The translations under genes and the position numbers were made by a program. DNA of 16,093 nt from Bacteroidota bacterium (GTDB lineage: Bacteria; Bacteroidota; Bacteroidia; Chitinophagales; Chitinophagaceae): assembly GCA_023411775.1 (NCBI GenBank), contig JAEYOL010000119.1, forward strand, positions 1 to 16,093, in the 5' to 3' direction. Below the pieces are notes generated by a model. That model was not told where the DNA came from. It was given only the letters and a program-made list of their open reading frames with translations, and did not search any database. Shown here piece by piece: positions 1 through 7,656 of this stretch (its first letter is position 1; each line of letters starts with the position of its first letter).

Positions 1-4
1 AATT

Positions 5-281
5 GCATAAACCCTCCCTACAGGACGGGTGGATTTTCGCATTTGGAATGCTACCCATAAATCGTCCCTATGGGACGTGAAGAGAACCGGGTAATAAATA
101 ACATTGAAATAATGGGCAAGAATTAAAATGAGAATCTTAAAGTTTCAAAACATGATGTTCATTTAAATATAGAAATGTATGGGAATTTCGATTCCGAAAT
201 TACCGCGTTCCATCGGAACGCTTTATGGGTAGAAAAAATTTTAAACCCAAAGCATTCACGTCCCGTAGGGACGTTTTATGC
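5..281. repeat. MITE-like palindromic element, copy 1
   Basis: This non-coding element of 277 bp begins GCATAAA and ends with its reverse complement-like TTTATGC. Its two ends are imperfect inverted repeats of each other over roughly 75-90 bp. Both, read inward, show GCATAAA, then a GTCCC hairpin, then CTACCCATAAA (51-61 on the left, 222-232 inverted on the right), then a second hairpin. The clean stems are CGTCCC/GGGACG at 63-77, GCGTTCC/GGAACGC at 205-221 and ACGTCCC/GGGACGT at 258-274. The outermost left stem is damaged by one C for G change. The AT-rich core has no usable reading frame. The form fits a MITE or REP-derived element moved by a transposase elsewhere, but no family or target duplication can be named. 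Confidence 0.7.
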
Positions 282-364
282 GGGCCCTAATACAAAAGGT
301 AACAATCAAAATATTTGCCCTATTCTTTTTATTTAAAACATCAACACCATATTTCTCATGAATG

Positions 365-685
365 GCATAAACCGTCCCTACAGGACGGGTGGGATTTTCG
401 CATTTGGAATGCTACCCATAAATCGTCCCTATGGGACGTGAAGAGAACCGGGTAATAAATAACATTGAAATAATGGGCAAGAATTAAAATGAGAAAATTA
501 AAGTTTCAAAATATGATGTTCATTTAATATTTAATAGGTAGGAGCTACGATCAAATCAAGAGTTGCATTTAAATATAGAAATGTATGGGAATTTCAATCC
601 GATATCACCGCGTTCCATCGGAATGCTTTATGGGTAGAAAAAATTTCAAACCAAAAGCATTCACGTCCCGTAGGACGTTTTATGC
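365..685. repeat. MITE-like palindromic element, copy 2
   Basis: This is a second copy of the 5-281 element in the same orientation, about 95% alike where aligned, and longer because it keeps 45 bp (521-565) that copy 1 lacks. Hairpins lie at 372-388 (CCGTCC/GGACGG), 424-438 (CGTCCC/GGGACG), 610-626 (one G-T pair) and 664-677 (one base lost from the right arm). The inner CTACCCATAAA motif is at 412-422 and inverted at 627-637. Different stems have decayed in the two copies, so they diverged separately after duplication. The 83 bp between the copies (282-364) shows nothing recognisable. The element ends about 140 bp before imuA. Confidence 0.7.
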
Positions 686-749
686 TGGTTATAATATTTG
701 GAAAGTCTTCGTCCGAAACGCAAAATGAAAACACTATCTACCGCGTTGA

Positions 750-769
750 ATGCAATTATCATATTGCAT
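750..769. promoter_or_regulatory. Dyad upstream of imuA, candidate operator
   Basis: A perfect inverted repeat, ATGCAAT and ATTGCAT, is separated by 6 bases. It lies about 45 bp upstream of the promoter-like box of the imuA operon. Its size is right for a dimeric helix-turn-helix regulator. A LexA-type role is only an inference from the SOS-type operon behind it. Confidence 0.3.
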
Positions 770-786
770 ATCAATCAAATACAAGG

Positions 787-807
787 TAATTTAATTTTGC
801 TAAATTA
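787..807. promoter_or_regulatory. Promoter-overlapping dyad before imuA
   Basis: A perfect inverted repeat, TAATTTA and TAAATTA, has a 7-base spacer and ends 5 bases before the -7-like box at 813. It would cover the place of the -33 element, as expected for a repressor site. The region is AT-rich, so a chance origin is possible. Confidence 0.35.
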
Positions 808-812
808 TTTAG

Positions 813-820
813 TATTTTTG
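813..820 (+). promoter_or_regulatory. Bacteroidota -7-like box of the imuA operon
   Basis: TATTTTTG fits the Bacteroidota -7 consensus TAnnTTTG. A TTTA at 790-793, 19 bases upstream, could be a weak -33 element (consensus TTTG). The box ends only 7 bases before the imuA ATG, so the transcript would have almost no leader. Confidence 0.4.
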
Positions 821-827
821 TTTGGTA

Positions 828-1559
828 ATGCAATCATCAAAAGCTGATATTATTTCACGCCTGCAAAAAGAAATACTTCCTTTGCAGGGTTTCAAAACTG
901 GTGCTCCCCATCCCTGTAAGGATATTGGGCTGGGACCGATCAAATATGCATTTCCCGGTAATGTATTTCCGCAAGGTGCCATTCATGAATTTATAGTTCC
1001 AGGCCAGATTGAAATAGCACCCACCTGCGGATTTATAAGCGCCCTGCTTTCATCATTTAAAAATTGTAAAGGAATAACACTTTGGATCAGTGCATCGCGG
1101 CAATTATTTCCACCAGCCCTTAAATTTTTTGGTATTGATCCGGATAATGTTTTTTTCATAGACCTGGCAAATGAAAAAGAAGTTTTATGGACACTTGAAG
1201 AAGCGCTGAAATGCGAAGGCCTGCTCGCGGTGATCGGTGAAACAAAGGACCTGGATTTTACCAGCAGCCGAAGACTACAACTTGCCGTTGAAACAAGCGG
1301 TGTTACCGGCTTTATCATTAGAAAGAATACAAAAACTCTCACCACCACAGCATGTATAGCCCGCTGGAGAATATGTTCATCAGCAAGTGAATTGCCAGGT
1401 GATATGCCCGGTGTTGGATTCCCTGCCTGGCATATTGAACTCTTAAAAGTAAGAAATGGTAAACCCGGATCCTGGTATTATGAATGGAAGAATGGAAAGC
1501 TTGAACATTTGTCCCGCATAGATGATCCAGTAGAACATCTCCAGAAAAAAACAGGATAA
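828..1559 (+). CDS. imuA: ImuA, RecA-like mutasome accessory protein
   Basis: This is the ImuA-family protein (243 aa) of the ImuA-ImuB-DnaE2 translesion synthesis system, a cytoplasmic RecA/SulA-like accessory factor in damage-induced mutagenesis. The family signature GAIHEF is at residues 50-55. A beta-strand LWISAS and a later RecA-like core follow. Where RecA has its Walker A loop the sequence reads PTCGFISAL (65-73), without the GKT, so normal ATP binding is doubtful; this is common in ImuA proteins. I chose the ATG at 828 over an in-frame TTG two codons earlier. No Shine-Dalgarno is seen. imuB starts one base after the stop, so the genes are co-transcribed and probably translationally coupled. 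The assignment rests on the GAIHEF region and the operon; sequence alone is less conserved. Confidence 0.88.
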   Translation: MQSSKADIISRLQKEILPLQGFKTGAPHPCKDIGLGPIKYAFPGNVFPQGAIHEFIVPGQIEIAPTCGFISALLSSFKNCKGITLWISASRQLFPPALKFFGIDPDNVFFIDLANEKEVLWTLEEALKCEGLLAVIGETKDLDFTSSRRLQLAVETSGVTGFIIRKNTKTLTTTACIARWRICSSASELPGDMPGVGFPAWHIELLKVRNGKPGSWYYEWKNGKLEHLSRIDDPVEHLQKKTG

Positions 1560-1560
1560 G

Positions 1561-3057
1561 ATGAGTAAAAGATATGTGTCGATATGGTTGAAATACCTGT
1601 CAACCGACTGGTTTTCGCGACGGCAGCCAGCATTGAAGCAAGTACCATTTGTTCTCACTATTAAGGATCATGGGCGACTGCTGGTAAGTGCGGCGAATCC
1701 TCAGGCAGAGCAACAAGGGATTTATTTGGGCATGCCTGTGGCTGATGCAAGGATTGCTGCCCAAGGTCTGGAAATACTGGATGATCGCCCGGAACTCCCA
1801 ACTAAAATTCTAAAGCACCTCGCTGAATTTTGCATCCGGTTTACACCTGTTGTAGCGATAGATCCCACGGGTGGACTTATTTTCGATGCTACCGGTTGTC
1901 CTCATCTGTGGGGTGGAGAACGTTCTTATTTAAAAAATATTAGTGCCAGGTTAGATGCATTAGGATTTATAAGCAGGATAGCCATCTCCGATACCATTGG
2001 CACCGCATGGGCATGCGCAAGATTTGGAAAAGAAGATAACTGTGTGGTTGAGCCGCGTCATCATCTATCTGCCTTACTTCCCTTACCTCCAACTGCATTA
2101 AGACTGGAACCAGAAATTGAACAACGCCTGTACAAACTCGGCCTGCGAAAGATCAGTGATTTTATTGGCATGCCCCGACCCGCCCTTCGCAGGCGTTTTG
2201 GTTCGGCTCTTATAAAAAGACTGAACCAGGCTTTAGGCCATGAACAGGAACTGGTACAATCCATCCACCCTTATGTTCCCTACCAGGAGCGACTAGCCTG
2301 CCTTGAACCAATTGCAACCAGAACAGGGATAGAGATTGCACTGGAGCAATTGCTGCAAATGCTTTGTGAACGTCTTTCAAAAGAGTCAAAAGGTCTTCGT
2401 AAGGTAATATTTAAGAGCTATCGGGTTGATGACAAAATAAATACTATAGAGATCGGTACCAATCGGGCTACACATAATAAAGCTCATCTGCTTAAACTAT
2501 TTTCAAACAAACTGGATAATATTGAGCCCGGTGAGGGAATTGAAGTTTTTACGATCGAAGCTTTGCAGACTGAAGAAGTTTTGGCTGCCCAGGAAAAAAT
2601 TTGGAACCAAAGCGCTGACCCTGCTATATATGAATTACTCGATCGTATCGAAGGCAAATTTGGGAACAGTAAAATCCATCGTTTTTTACCCGCTGAACAT
2701 CATTGGCCTGAACGATCTATAAAAGCAGCCACATCTATTGAAGAAAAACCAACCATATCCTGGAGGACTGATAAACCCAGACCTATTCATTTATTATCTA
2801 TACCTGACGCCATTACAGTCACAGCTCCCATCCCCGATTATCCACCCATGCTTTTCCGGTATAAAGGCACACTACATAAAGTGATGAAAGCAGATGGCCC
2901 CGAAAGGATTGAACAGGAATGGTGGATCAGGCAGGGTGAACATCGCGACTATTATGTTGTAGAAGACGAGACAGGTTGCCGGTTCTGGATATTTCGTCTC
3001 GGACATTACACAGGTGATAAAACCAATCAATGGTTCCTGCATGGAATTTTTGCATAA
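1561..3057 (+). CDS. imuB: ImuB, Y-family polymerase-like mutasome hub
   Basis: This 498-aa Y-family DNA polymerase homologue is of the ImuB type. In known systems ImuB is catalytically dead and bridges ImuA, DnaE2 and the sliding clamp. The N-terminal palm/finger region runs to about residue 250, and the little-finger-like part follows. Catalytic acids are missing: the first Asp site of Y-family polymerases is W9 (VSIWLK), and the SxDE motif reads AIDP (99-102), followed by the strand LIFDATG. The ImuB-typical C-terminal segment RFLPAEHHWPER lies at about 373-390. No obvious hexameric clamp-binding motif was identified with confidence. It sits 1 bp after imuA and 13 bp before the dnaE2 ATG, in one operon. 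DinB or UmuC is excluded by the lost catalytic residues and the neighbours. Confidence 0.92.
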   Translation: MSKRYVSIWLKYLSTDWFSRRQPALKQVPFVLTIKDHGRLLVSAANPQAEQQGIYLGMPVADARIAAQGLEILDDRPELPTKILKHLAEFCIRFTPVVAIDPTGGLIFDATGCPHLWGGERSYLKNISARLDALGFISRIAISDTIGTAWACARFGKEDNCVVEPRHHLSALLPLPPTALRLEPEIEQRLYKLGLRKISDFIGMPRPALRRRFGSALIKRLNQALGHEQELVQSIHPYVPYQERLACLEPIATRTGIEIALEQLLQMLCERLSKESKGLRKVIFKSYRVDDKINTIEIGTNRATHNKAHLLKLFSNKLDNIEPGEGIEVFTIEALQTEEVLAAQEKIWNQSADPAIYELLDRIEGKFGNSKIHRFLPAEHHWPERSIKAATSIEEKPTISWRTDKPRPIHLLSIPDAITVTAPIPDYPPMLFRYKGTLHKVMKADGPERIEQEWWIRQGEHRDYYVVEDETGCRFWIFRLGHYTGDKTNQWFLHGIFA

Positions 3058-3070
3058 TTGAATAGTGAGC

Positions 3071-6000
3071 ATGAATTATACAGAACTTCAGTCTACAACA
3101 AACTTTAGCTTTTTAAGGGGGGCATCTCATCCCGAAGAACTCGTTGAGCAGGCAGCATTTTTGGGTTATAAAGAAATAGCAATCACTGATCGAAATACGC
3201 TTGCCGGAATTGTGCGGGCACATGCTGCAGCAAAAAAATCAGGTATCCGCGTTATCCCAGCCTGCCGTATTGATCTGCTCGACGGACCCAGCCTGCTTGC
3301 CTACCCCACCAGCCTGGCTGCCTATTCCCGGCTAAGCAATTTGCTGACAAAAGGAAACCTTCGTGCAGAAAAAGGCGAATGTCATTTATACAGGGCAGAT
3401 GTATTTGAATACGCGGAAGGGTTGAAATTTATCGTCATACCACCTGAGACATTGAATGAGGCTTTTGACTTTGAGGAGACATTTACAAACGCTCTGCAGG
3501 AATATCATTTTGCTTTAGGCGATAATCTGTATATCGGATCACAGCGTTATTACCTGGGTAATGATGCCAAATATCTGCACCGGCTTTTTGAGTTGTCGAC
3601 ACAAATGAAAATACCCTTGGTCGCAACCAATGATGTGCATTATCATCATCCTGACCGGAGGGAATTGCAGGATGTGATGACCTGTATTCGGGAAAAATGC
3701 ACCATCTATACAGCAGGATTTAAACTGCATGCCAATGCAGAACGATACCTGAAACCTGCGCAGGAAATGGAAAGACTTTTTCGTCAATACCCGGATGCGA
3801 TAAACCGCAGCCAGGAAATTGCATCAGCCTGTAAATTTTCGTTGGATATGCTGAAATACGAATATCCTGAAGAGATCACCACAGATGGTCGTACTCCGAT
3901 TGAAGAACTTGAATTTCTCGCCTGGCAGGGAGCCCGTAATGAATTTGGTAAAAATATACCAGCAAAGATCAGCGAGGCGATCAGGTATGAACTGAAGTTT
4001 ATCAAACAAATGGATTATGCGCCTTATTTTCTTACGGTGTATGATATCGTTCGTTTTGCCCGGCAACAGGGAATACTTTGCCAGGGACGTGGATCTGCAG
4101 CGAATTCAACAATTTGCTACCTGCTTGGCATTACTTCTGTGAATCCCACAAAATTCGACCTGCTTTTTGAGCGGTTTATTTCTGCAGCCCGTAATGAGCC
4201 ACCCGATATTGATGTTGATTTCGAACATGAGCGACGTGAAGAAGTGATGCAATATATTTTTAAAAAATATGGTCGCGACCGTGCTGCTATCGTCGCAACT
4301 GTTACCCAGCAACATTTTAAAGGCGCCGTTCGCGATGTAGCCAAAGCCATGGGGCTTTCGGTGGATACGATCAACCGGCTTTCCAGGGCCGCAGGCCAGT
4401 TTATGAATGATGAATTAAAACAGGAACGTATCCGCGAGCAGGGATTTAATCCACAGGATCAGCATTTACAAAAAGTAATTCAACTCACACAACAATTTAT
4501 GGGTTTTCCAAGACAATTGGGACAACATACCGGTGGTTTTGTGATAACAAGGGGTAAACTTTCCGACCTATGTCCGATACTAAATGCACGAATGGAAGAT
4601 CGTACCTGTATTGAATGGAATAAAGACGATATCGATGCGCTGGGTTTTATGAAAATTGATGTCCTGGCCCTGGGTATGCTTACCTGTATTCGAAAAGCTT
4701 TTGATCTTGCCAAACTTCACTATGGGCTTGAACTTACACTCGCCAATATTCCCCAGGATGATCCGGATGTTTATGAAATGATCTGCCAGGCTGATACGAT
4801 CGGTGTGTTCCAGATTGAAAGCCGTGCCCAACAATCCATGTTGCCCCGTTTGAAGCCCCGGACCTTTTATGATCTCGTCATTGAAGTGGCAATCGTAAGG
4901 CCAGGACCCATCCAGGGAGATATGGTTCATCCTTACCTGCGCAGGCGCAATAAAGAAGAACCTGTTGACTATCCATCCAAAGAACTGGAAGAGATATTAA
5001 AAAGAACATTAGGGGTCCCATTATTCCAGGAACAAGCCATGAAGATCGCCATCGTCGCAGCAGGCTTTACAGCTGCTGAAGCCGACGAACTCAGGCGCAG
5101 CATGGCTACCTTCAAAGCAAAAGGCATGGTCTCGGGCTTTAATGAAAAACTGATAAACGGAATGTTGGAAAGAGGGTATACCAGGGAATATGCCGAAAGG
5201 ATCTTTAAACAACTCGAAGGATTTGGTAGTTATGGATTCCCAGAAAGTCATGCAGCCAGTTTTGCATCTCTTGTATATGTTTCATCATGGATAAAATTTT
5301 ATTACCCTGATATTTTTGCCTGTGCCCTGCTCAATAGTATGCCCATGGGTTTTTATCAACCAGCACAGATCGTGATCGATGCAAAGAAACATGGTGTAAC
5401 AGTAAACCCGGTCGATATCAATCATTCTTTATGGGATAATAAACTCGAACCAGGGAATGAAAAATATAAATCTTTACGCCTTGGATTCAGACAGGTAAAG
5501 GGATTACGAGAAGACGATATGAACTTGTTGATAGAAAATAGGAAACACTCCTACCCGAATATCAATTCCCTTCGCGATGTGGGTGTGCCGGAATCGGCGA
5601 TCGAAAGACTCGCAGATGCCGACGCATTCCGATCAATCGGCCTTGACCGGCGCCAGGCATTATGGGAACTTTCTGCAAAAGACCATCCGATCGCCTTGTT
5701 CTCAGGAAATTCATCCATGACAGCTATAGAAAAAAATATTTCGTTGCCCATAATGAGCCTGCCTGAACACGTGGTACACGACTATGCTTCGGTTTCTTTA
5801 TCCCTTAAAGCACACCCGGTTAGTTTTATCCGGGAAAAATTACAATTGCTGCATATTATCTCCACAAATGACTTACTTAATAAAGCAGATGGGGATATGA
5901 TAAGAGTAGCGGGATTGGTTTTAGTAAAACAAAGACCTGGAACAGCCAGCGGTGTTTGCTTTATGACAATAGAGGATGAAACTGGTGTTGCTAACCTGGT

Positions 6001-6205
6001 AATCTTCCAGGGTATTTTTGAAAAATTTCAAAAAGCGGTTTTGCAATCCAGGCTTATCATGGCAGAAGGCAGGTTGCAACGCGAGGGTGAAGTAATACAC
6101 GTTATCGTCAGCACATGCCATGATTTCTCCAATATGCTGAGCAGGCTAACATCAGAACCTAATGAACAGGAGAAAGTTTTTCCTGAAGGGAGAAGCTTTA
6201 AATAA
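3071..6205 (+). CDS. dnaE2: DnaE2, error-prone DNA polymerase III alpha
   Basis: DnaE2 is the C-family polymerase that extends across lesions together with ImuA and ImuB. The 1044 aa length is normal for the family and shorter than replicative DnaE. The protein opens with the family's PHP start YTELQSTTNFSFLRGASHPE; the metal-binding HxH of active PHP domains is absent, as is usual in DnaE2. The polymerase core shows PDIDVDF, with catalytic D381 and D383, and the third Asp in KIDVLALG (D530). A helix-hairpin-helix region follows. A C-terminal OB fold lies at about 943-1010 (IRVAGLVLVKQRPGTASG, then IEDETG). A GTG at 3065 is in frame, but the ATG at 3071 matches the family start. The gene ends intact; an SGNH hydrolase remnant follows in the same frame. 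Confidence 0.95.
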   Translation: MNYTELQSTTNFSFLRGASHPEELVEQAAFLGYKEIAITDRNTLAGIVRAHAAAKKSGIRVIPACRIDLLDGPSLLAYPTSLAAYSRLSNLLTKGNLRAEKGECHLYRADVFEYAEGLKFIVIPPETLNEAFDFEETFTNALQEYHFALGDNLYIGSQRYYLGNDAKYLHRLFELSTQMKIPLVATNDVHYHHPDRRELQDVMTCIREKCTIYTAGFKLHANAERYLKPAQEMERLFRQYPDAINRSQEIASACKFSLDMLKYEYPEEITTDGRTPIEELEFLAWQGARNEFGKNIPAKISEAIRYELKFIKQMDYAPYFLTVYDIVRFARQQGILCQGRGSAANSTICYLLGITSVNPTKFDLLFERFISAARNEPPDIDVDFEHERREEVMQYIFKKYGRDRAAIVATVTQQHFKGAVRDVAKAMGLSVDTINRLSRAAGQFMNDELKQERIREQGFNPQDQHLQKVIQLTQQFMGFPRQLGQHTGGFVITRGKLSDLCPILNARMEDRTCIEWNKDDIDALGFMKIDVLALGMLTCIRKAFDLAKLHYGLELTLANIPQDDPDVYEMICQADTIGVFQIESRAQQSMLPRLKPRTFYDLVIEVAIVRPGPIQGDMVHPYLRRRNKEEPVDYPSKELEEILKRTLGVPLFQEQAMKIAIVAAGFTAAEADELRRSMATFKAKGMVSGFNEKLINGMLERGYTREYAERIFKQLEGFGSYGFPESHAASFASLVYVSSWIKFYYPDIFACALLNSMPMGFYQPAQIVIDAKKHGVTVNPVDINHSLWDNKLEPGNEKYKSLRLGFRQVKGLREDDMNLLIENRKHSYPNINSLRDVGVPESAIERLADADAFRSIGLDRRQALWELSAKDHPIALFSGNSSMTAIEKNISLPIMSLPEHVVHDYASVSLSLKAHPVSFIREKLQLLHIISTNDLLNKADGDMIRVAGLVLVKQRPGTASGVCFMTIEDETGVANLVIFQGIFEKFQKAVLQSRLIMAEGRLQREGEVIHVIVSTCHDFSNMLSRLTSEPNEQEKVFPEGRSFK

Positions 6206-6427
6206 AAAAACGAGGTTGAATTTTGTCCTGCTAAATATTCACTACATCCTGATCCTTTAGATCCGCAAAACTCCGAATTCCGAAAAGCCTTTGAAAAACT
6301 GATAAATGAAAAGTATAAGGACTTATATTATATCCCGGCTACACATCTTACCGGGTATGATCATGAAGCGACAATCGACGGAACTCATCTAACCGACCTG
6401 GGATTTACACGATTGCAGAAATCATAG
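6206..6427 (+). pseudogene. C-terminal remnant of an SGNH/GDSL hydrolase
   Basis: Directly after the dnaE2 stop, 73 codons stay open in the same frame to a TAG at 6425-6427, with no start codon. The translation contains NSEFRKAFEKL, LYYIPATHL and then IDGTHLTDLGF. The last matches the family's closing block DGxHxTDxG, which supplies the catalytic Asp and His of SGNH esterases. The catalytic Ser block, the oxyanion Gly and Asn blocks and the signal peptide are all missing, so only about the last quarter of a gene survives. A complete 5' part was not found elsewhere in the window. The remnant suggests that the mutasome cassette, or a deletion next to it, replaced the front of an older gene. Confidence 0.75.
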
Positions 6428-6455
6428 GAAAAACACCCCAACGCCTGTTGTGAAG

Positions 6456-7055
6456 CTAATCATCAAACTTTGACGATGCCAGTATCGCAGCCAGTTCCTT
6501 CCCTATTCCCTCGTCGGAATATGTTACCGTAATGCCAAAATCGTAACCCATATGAAGCCTGCTGTAAATAGCCATATTAATTACCATTTTGTTGGGCAGG
6601 GTGGCTATAACCCGGAACTTTCGGAATTCCAGGCCGCCGATCTTTTCAACATGGGATGATGTATCTACGCTAGTCCCGGGTGCCTGGCTTTCCAGTGTCT
6701 CGACAATGATTGATTTGACTTTCAAATCTTCCTCTTCCCAGTCACCATCCACGTCTGGATCAAAAGGAGTGATCGTAGCAGTAAGCGTATTTGTTTCTCC
6801 TTTTTTCAAACTGACCAGGGTCTGCATTTCACTTAAATCAAGTTTGTCATTAAAGGTATTCTCAACAGCGGTTGCACCCCTGCTGTTGTTGTCGTTGATC
6901 TCGGCAGAATCAAGTATGGTAAAATCGGAGGGAATATCGATCTTCCAACCCACTTGTGGATACCCCACCTCGCGGGTTTTAATTGTTGAATTAGATTGCC
7001 CTTTACAACTCAAAAAAACAGTGGTCGATATAATAGCCAGGGAAAGAAGTCTCAT
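6456..7055 (-). CDS. Unrecognised lipoprotein
   Basis: This 199-aa protein has a lipoprotein signal: MRLLSL, a hydrophobic stretch, then FLSC with C17 as the lipidation site, followed by KGQS. No acidic export motif follows the cysteine, so it probably stays on the periplasmic side. The mature part is soluble, begins with YPQVGWKIDIPSDF and ends in FGITVTYSDEG plus a short helix. This resembles small secreted alpha/beta proteins that Bacteroidota encode in large numbers, but I recognise no family. I place the start at the ATG at 7055; an upstream in-frame codon at 7121 would put 22 residues before the signal peptide and lies inside a nested inverted repeat. It is the last gene of the minus-strand block, 127 bp after the VOC gene. 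Confidence 0.7.
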   Translation of the reverse strand: MRLLSLAIISTTVFLSCKGQSNSTIKTREVGYPQVGWKIDIPSDFTILDSAEINDNNSRGATAVENTFNDKLDLSEMQTLVSLKKGETNTLTATITPFDPDVDGDWEEEDLKVKSIIVETLESQAPGTSVDTSSHVEKIGGLEFRKFRVIATLPNKMVINMAIYSRLHMGYDFGITVTYSDEGIGKELAAILASSKFDD

Positions 7056-7057
7056 AA

Positions 7058-7165
7058 TTAGATTATTCGTTGATGACTGGGATATGTAACCAGTGCACAT
7101 GATTGGACTGGTTAACGTCATATCGATGCCTGTACATAAAGGTCATCAACGATGCATTTCCTAAT
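7058..7165. repeat. Nested inverted repeat before the lipoprotein start
   Basis: Four nested pairs of arms share one centre. They are ACTGGTTA at 7107-7114 with 7087-7094; GATATG 7081-7086 with 7119-7124; CGTTGATGAC 7068-7077 with 7142-7151; and ATTAG 7058-7062 with about 7161-7165. All are perfect, together 29 pairs, separated by a 4-base bulge and unequal internal loops. On the minus strand the structure ends 2 bases before the ATG of the lipoprotein gene, so its transcript could fold over the start. There is no U-run, so an intrinsic terminator is unlikely. It could be a structured leader or a small palindromic mobile element. Confidence 0.65.
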
Positions 7166-7182
7166 GCTCAAAAAGTAATTAG

Positions 7183-7647
7183 TTATAGCGGTGACCTCTC
7201 TTGTGTAAGTTGTTCTGCAAGCCCAACCAGTATGCCTTCGGGTCCGCGTACATAACATAGCCGATACAGATCCCGGTATCGGACCACTTCTCCTACGAGC
7301 CGTGCACCGGTTTTTTCAAGCTTTGTAAGTGTTTGATCGAGATTTTCAACCGTGAACATTACCCGCAAATACCCGAGCGAGTTGACCGGTGCCTCACGGT
7401 GGTCGGCCACAACAGGAGGCGTAATAAATCTCGATAATTCAAGGCGACTATGCCCATCCGGTGTCACCATCATGGCAATCTCAACTTCCTGGTTTCCGAG
7501 TCCTGTGACTCGCCCGGCCCATTCACCTGCCACTGTCGCCCGGCCTTCTAAACGAAGACCCAGTTCATTAAAAAAACTGATCGCCTCATCGAGAGACTCC
7601 ACGACGATGCCAACATTATCCATCCTGGCTACTTTACTTTGTGCCAT
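7183..7647 (-). CDS. VOC-family (glyoxalase/bleomycin-resistance-like) protein
   Basis: This 154-aa vicinal-oxygen-chelate protein has two beta-alpha-beta-beta-beta modules. The first runs from MDNVGIVVESLDEAISFF through PDGHSRLELSRF. The second runs from LRVMFTVENLDQTLTKL through the closing GPEGILVGLAEQL. Likely metal ligands include E70 in RLEL and the Glu in LAEQ near the C-terminus; the usual N-terminal His position is N11, so metal binding may be altered. Substrates in this family range from methylglyoxal adducts to antibiotics and dioxygenase substrates, and none can be chosen here. It starts 9 bp after the outer-membrane-type gene, so the two are probably co-transcribed. Confidence 0.85.
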   Translation of the reverse strand: MAQSKVARMDNVGIVVESLDEAISFFNELGLRLEGRATVAGEWAGRVTGLGNQEVEIAMMVTPDGHSRLELSRFITPPVVADHREAPVNSLGYLRVMFTVENLDQTLTKLEKTGARLVGEVVRYRDLYRLCYVRGPEGILVGLAEQLTQERSPL

Positions 7648-7656
7648 AGTTAAGAT

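Noticed and set aside
1..700. Possible CRISPR array because of repeated GTCCC hairpins
   Set aside because: Repeats are two long units with paired inverted ends, not short direct repeats with regular unique spacers, and no cas gene is present.
725..847. Small open frame of 40 codons beginning MKTLSTALNA, with a hydrophobic middle, overlapping the imuA start
   Set aside because: It covers the AT-rich promoter region and both dyads, has no support from composition or a known family, and hydrophobic codons are expected in AT-rich DNA. It could be a leader peptide, but nothing visible supports that.
7056..7121. N-terminal extension of the 199-aa lipoprotein by 22 residues
   Set aside because: It would bury the lipoprotein signal peptide and is encoded within the nested inverted repeat.
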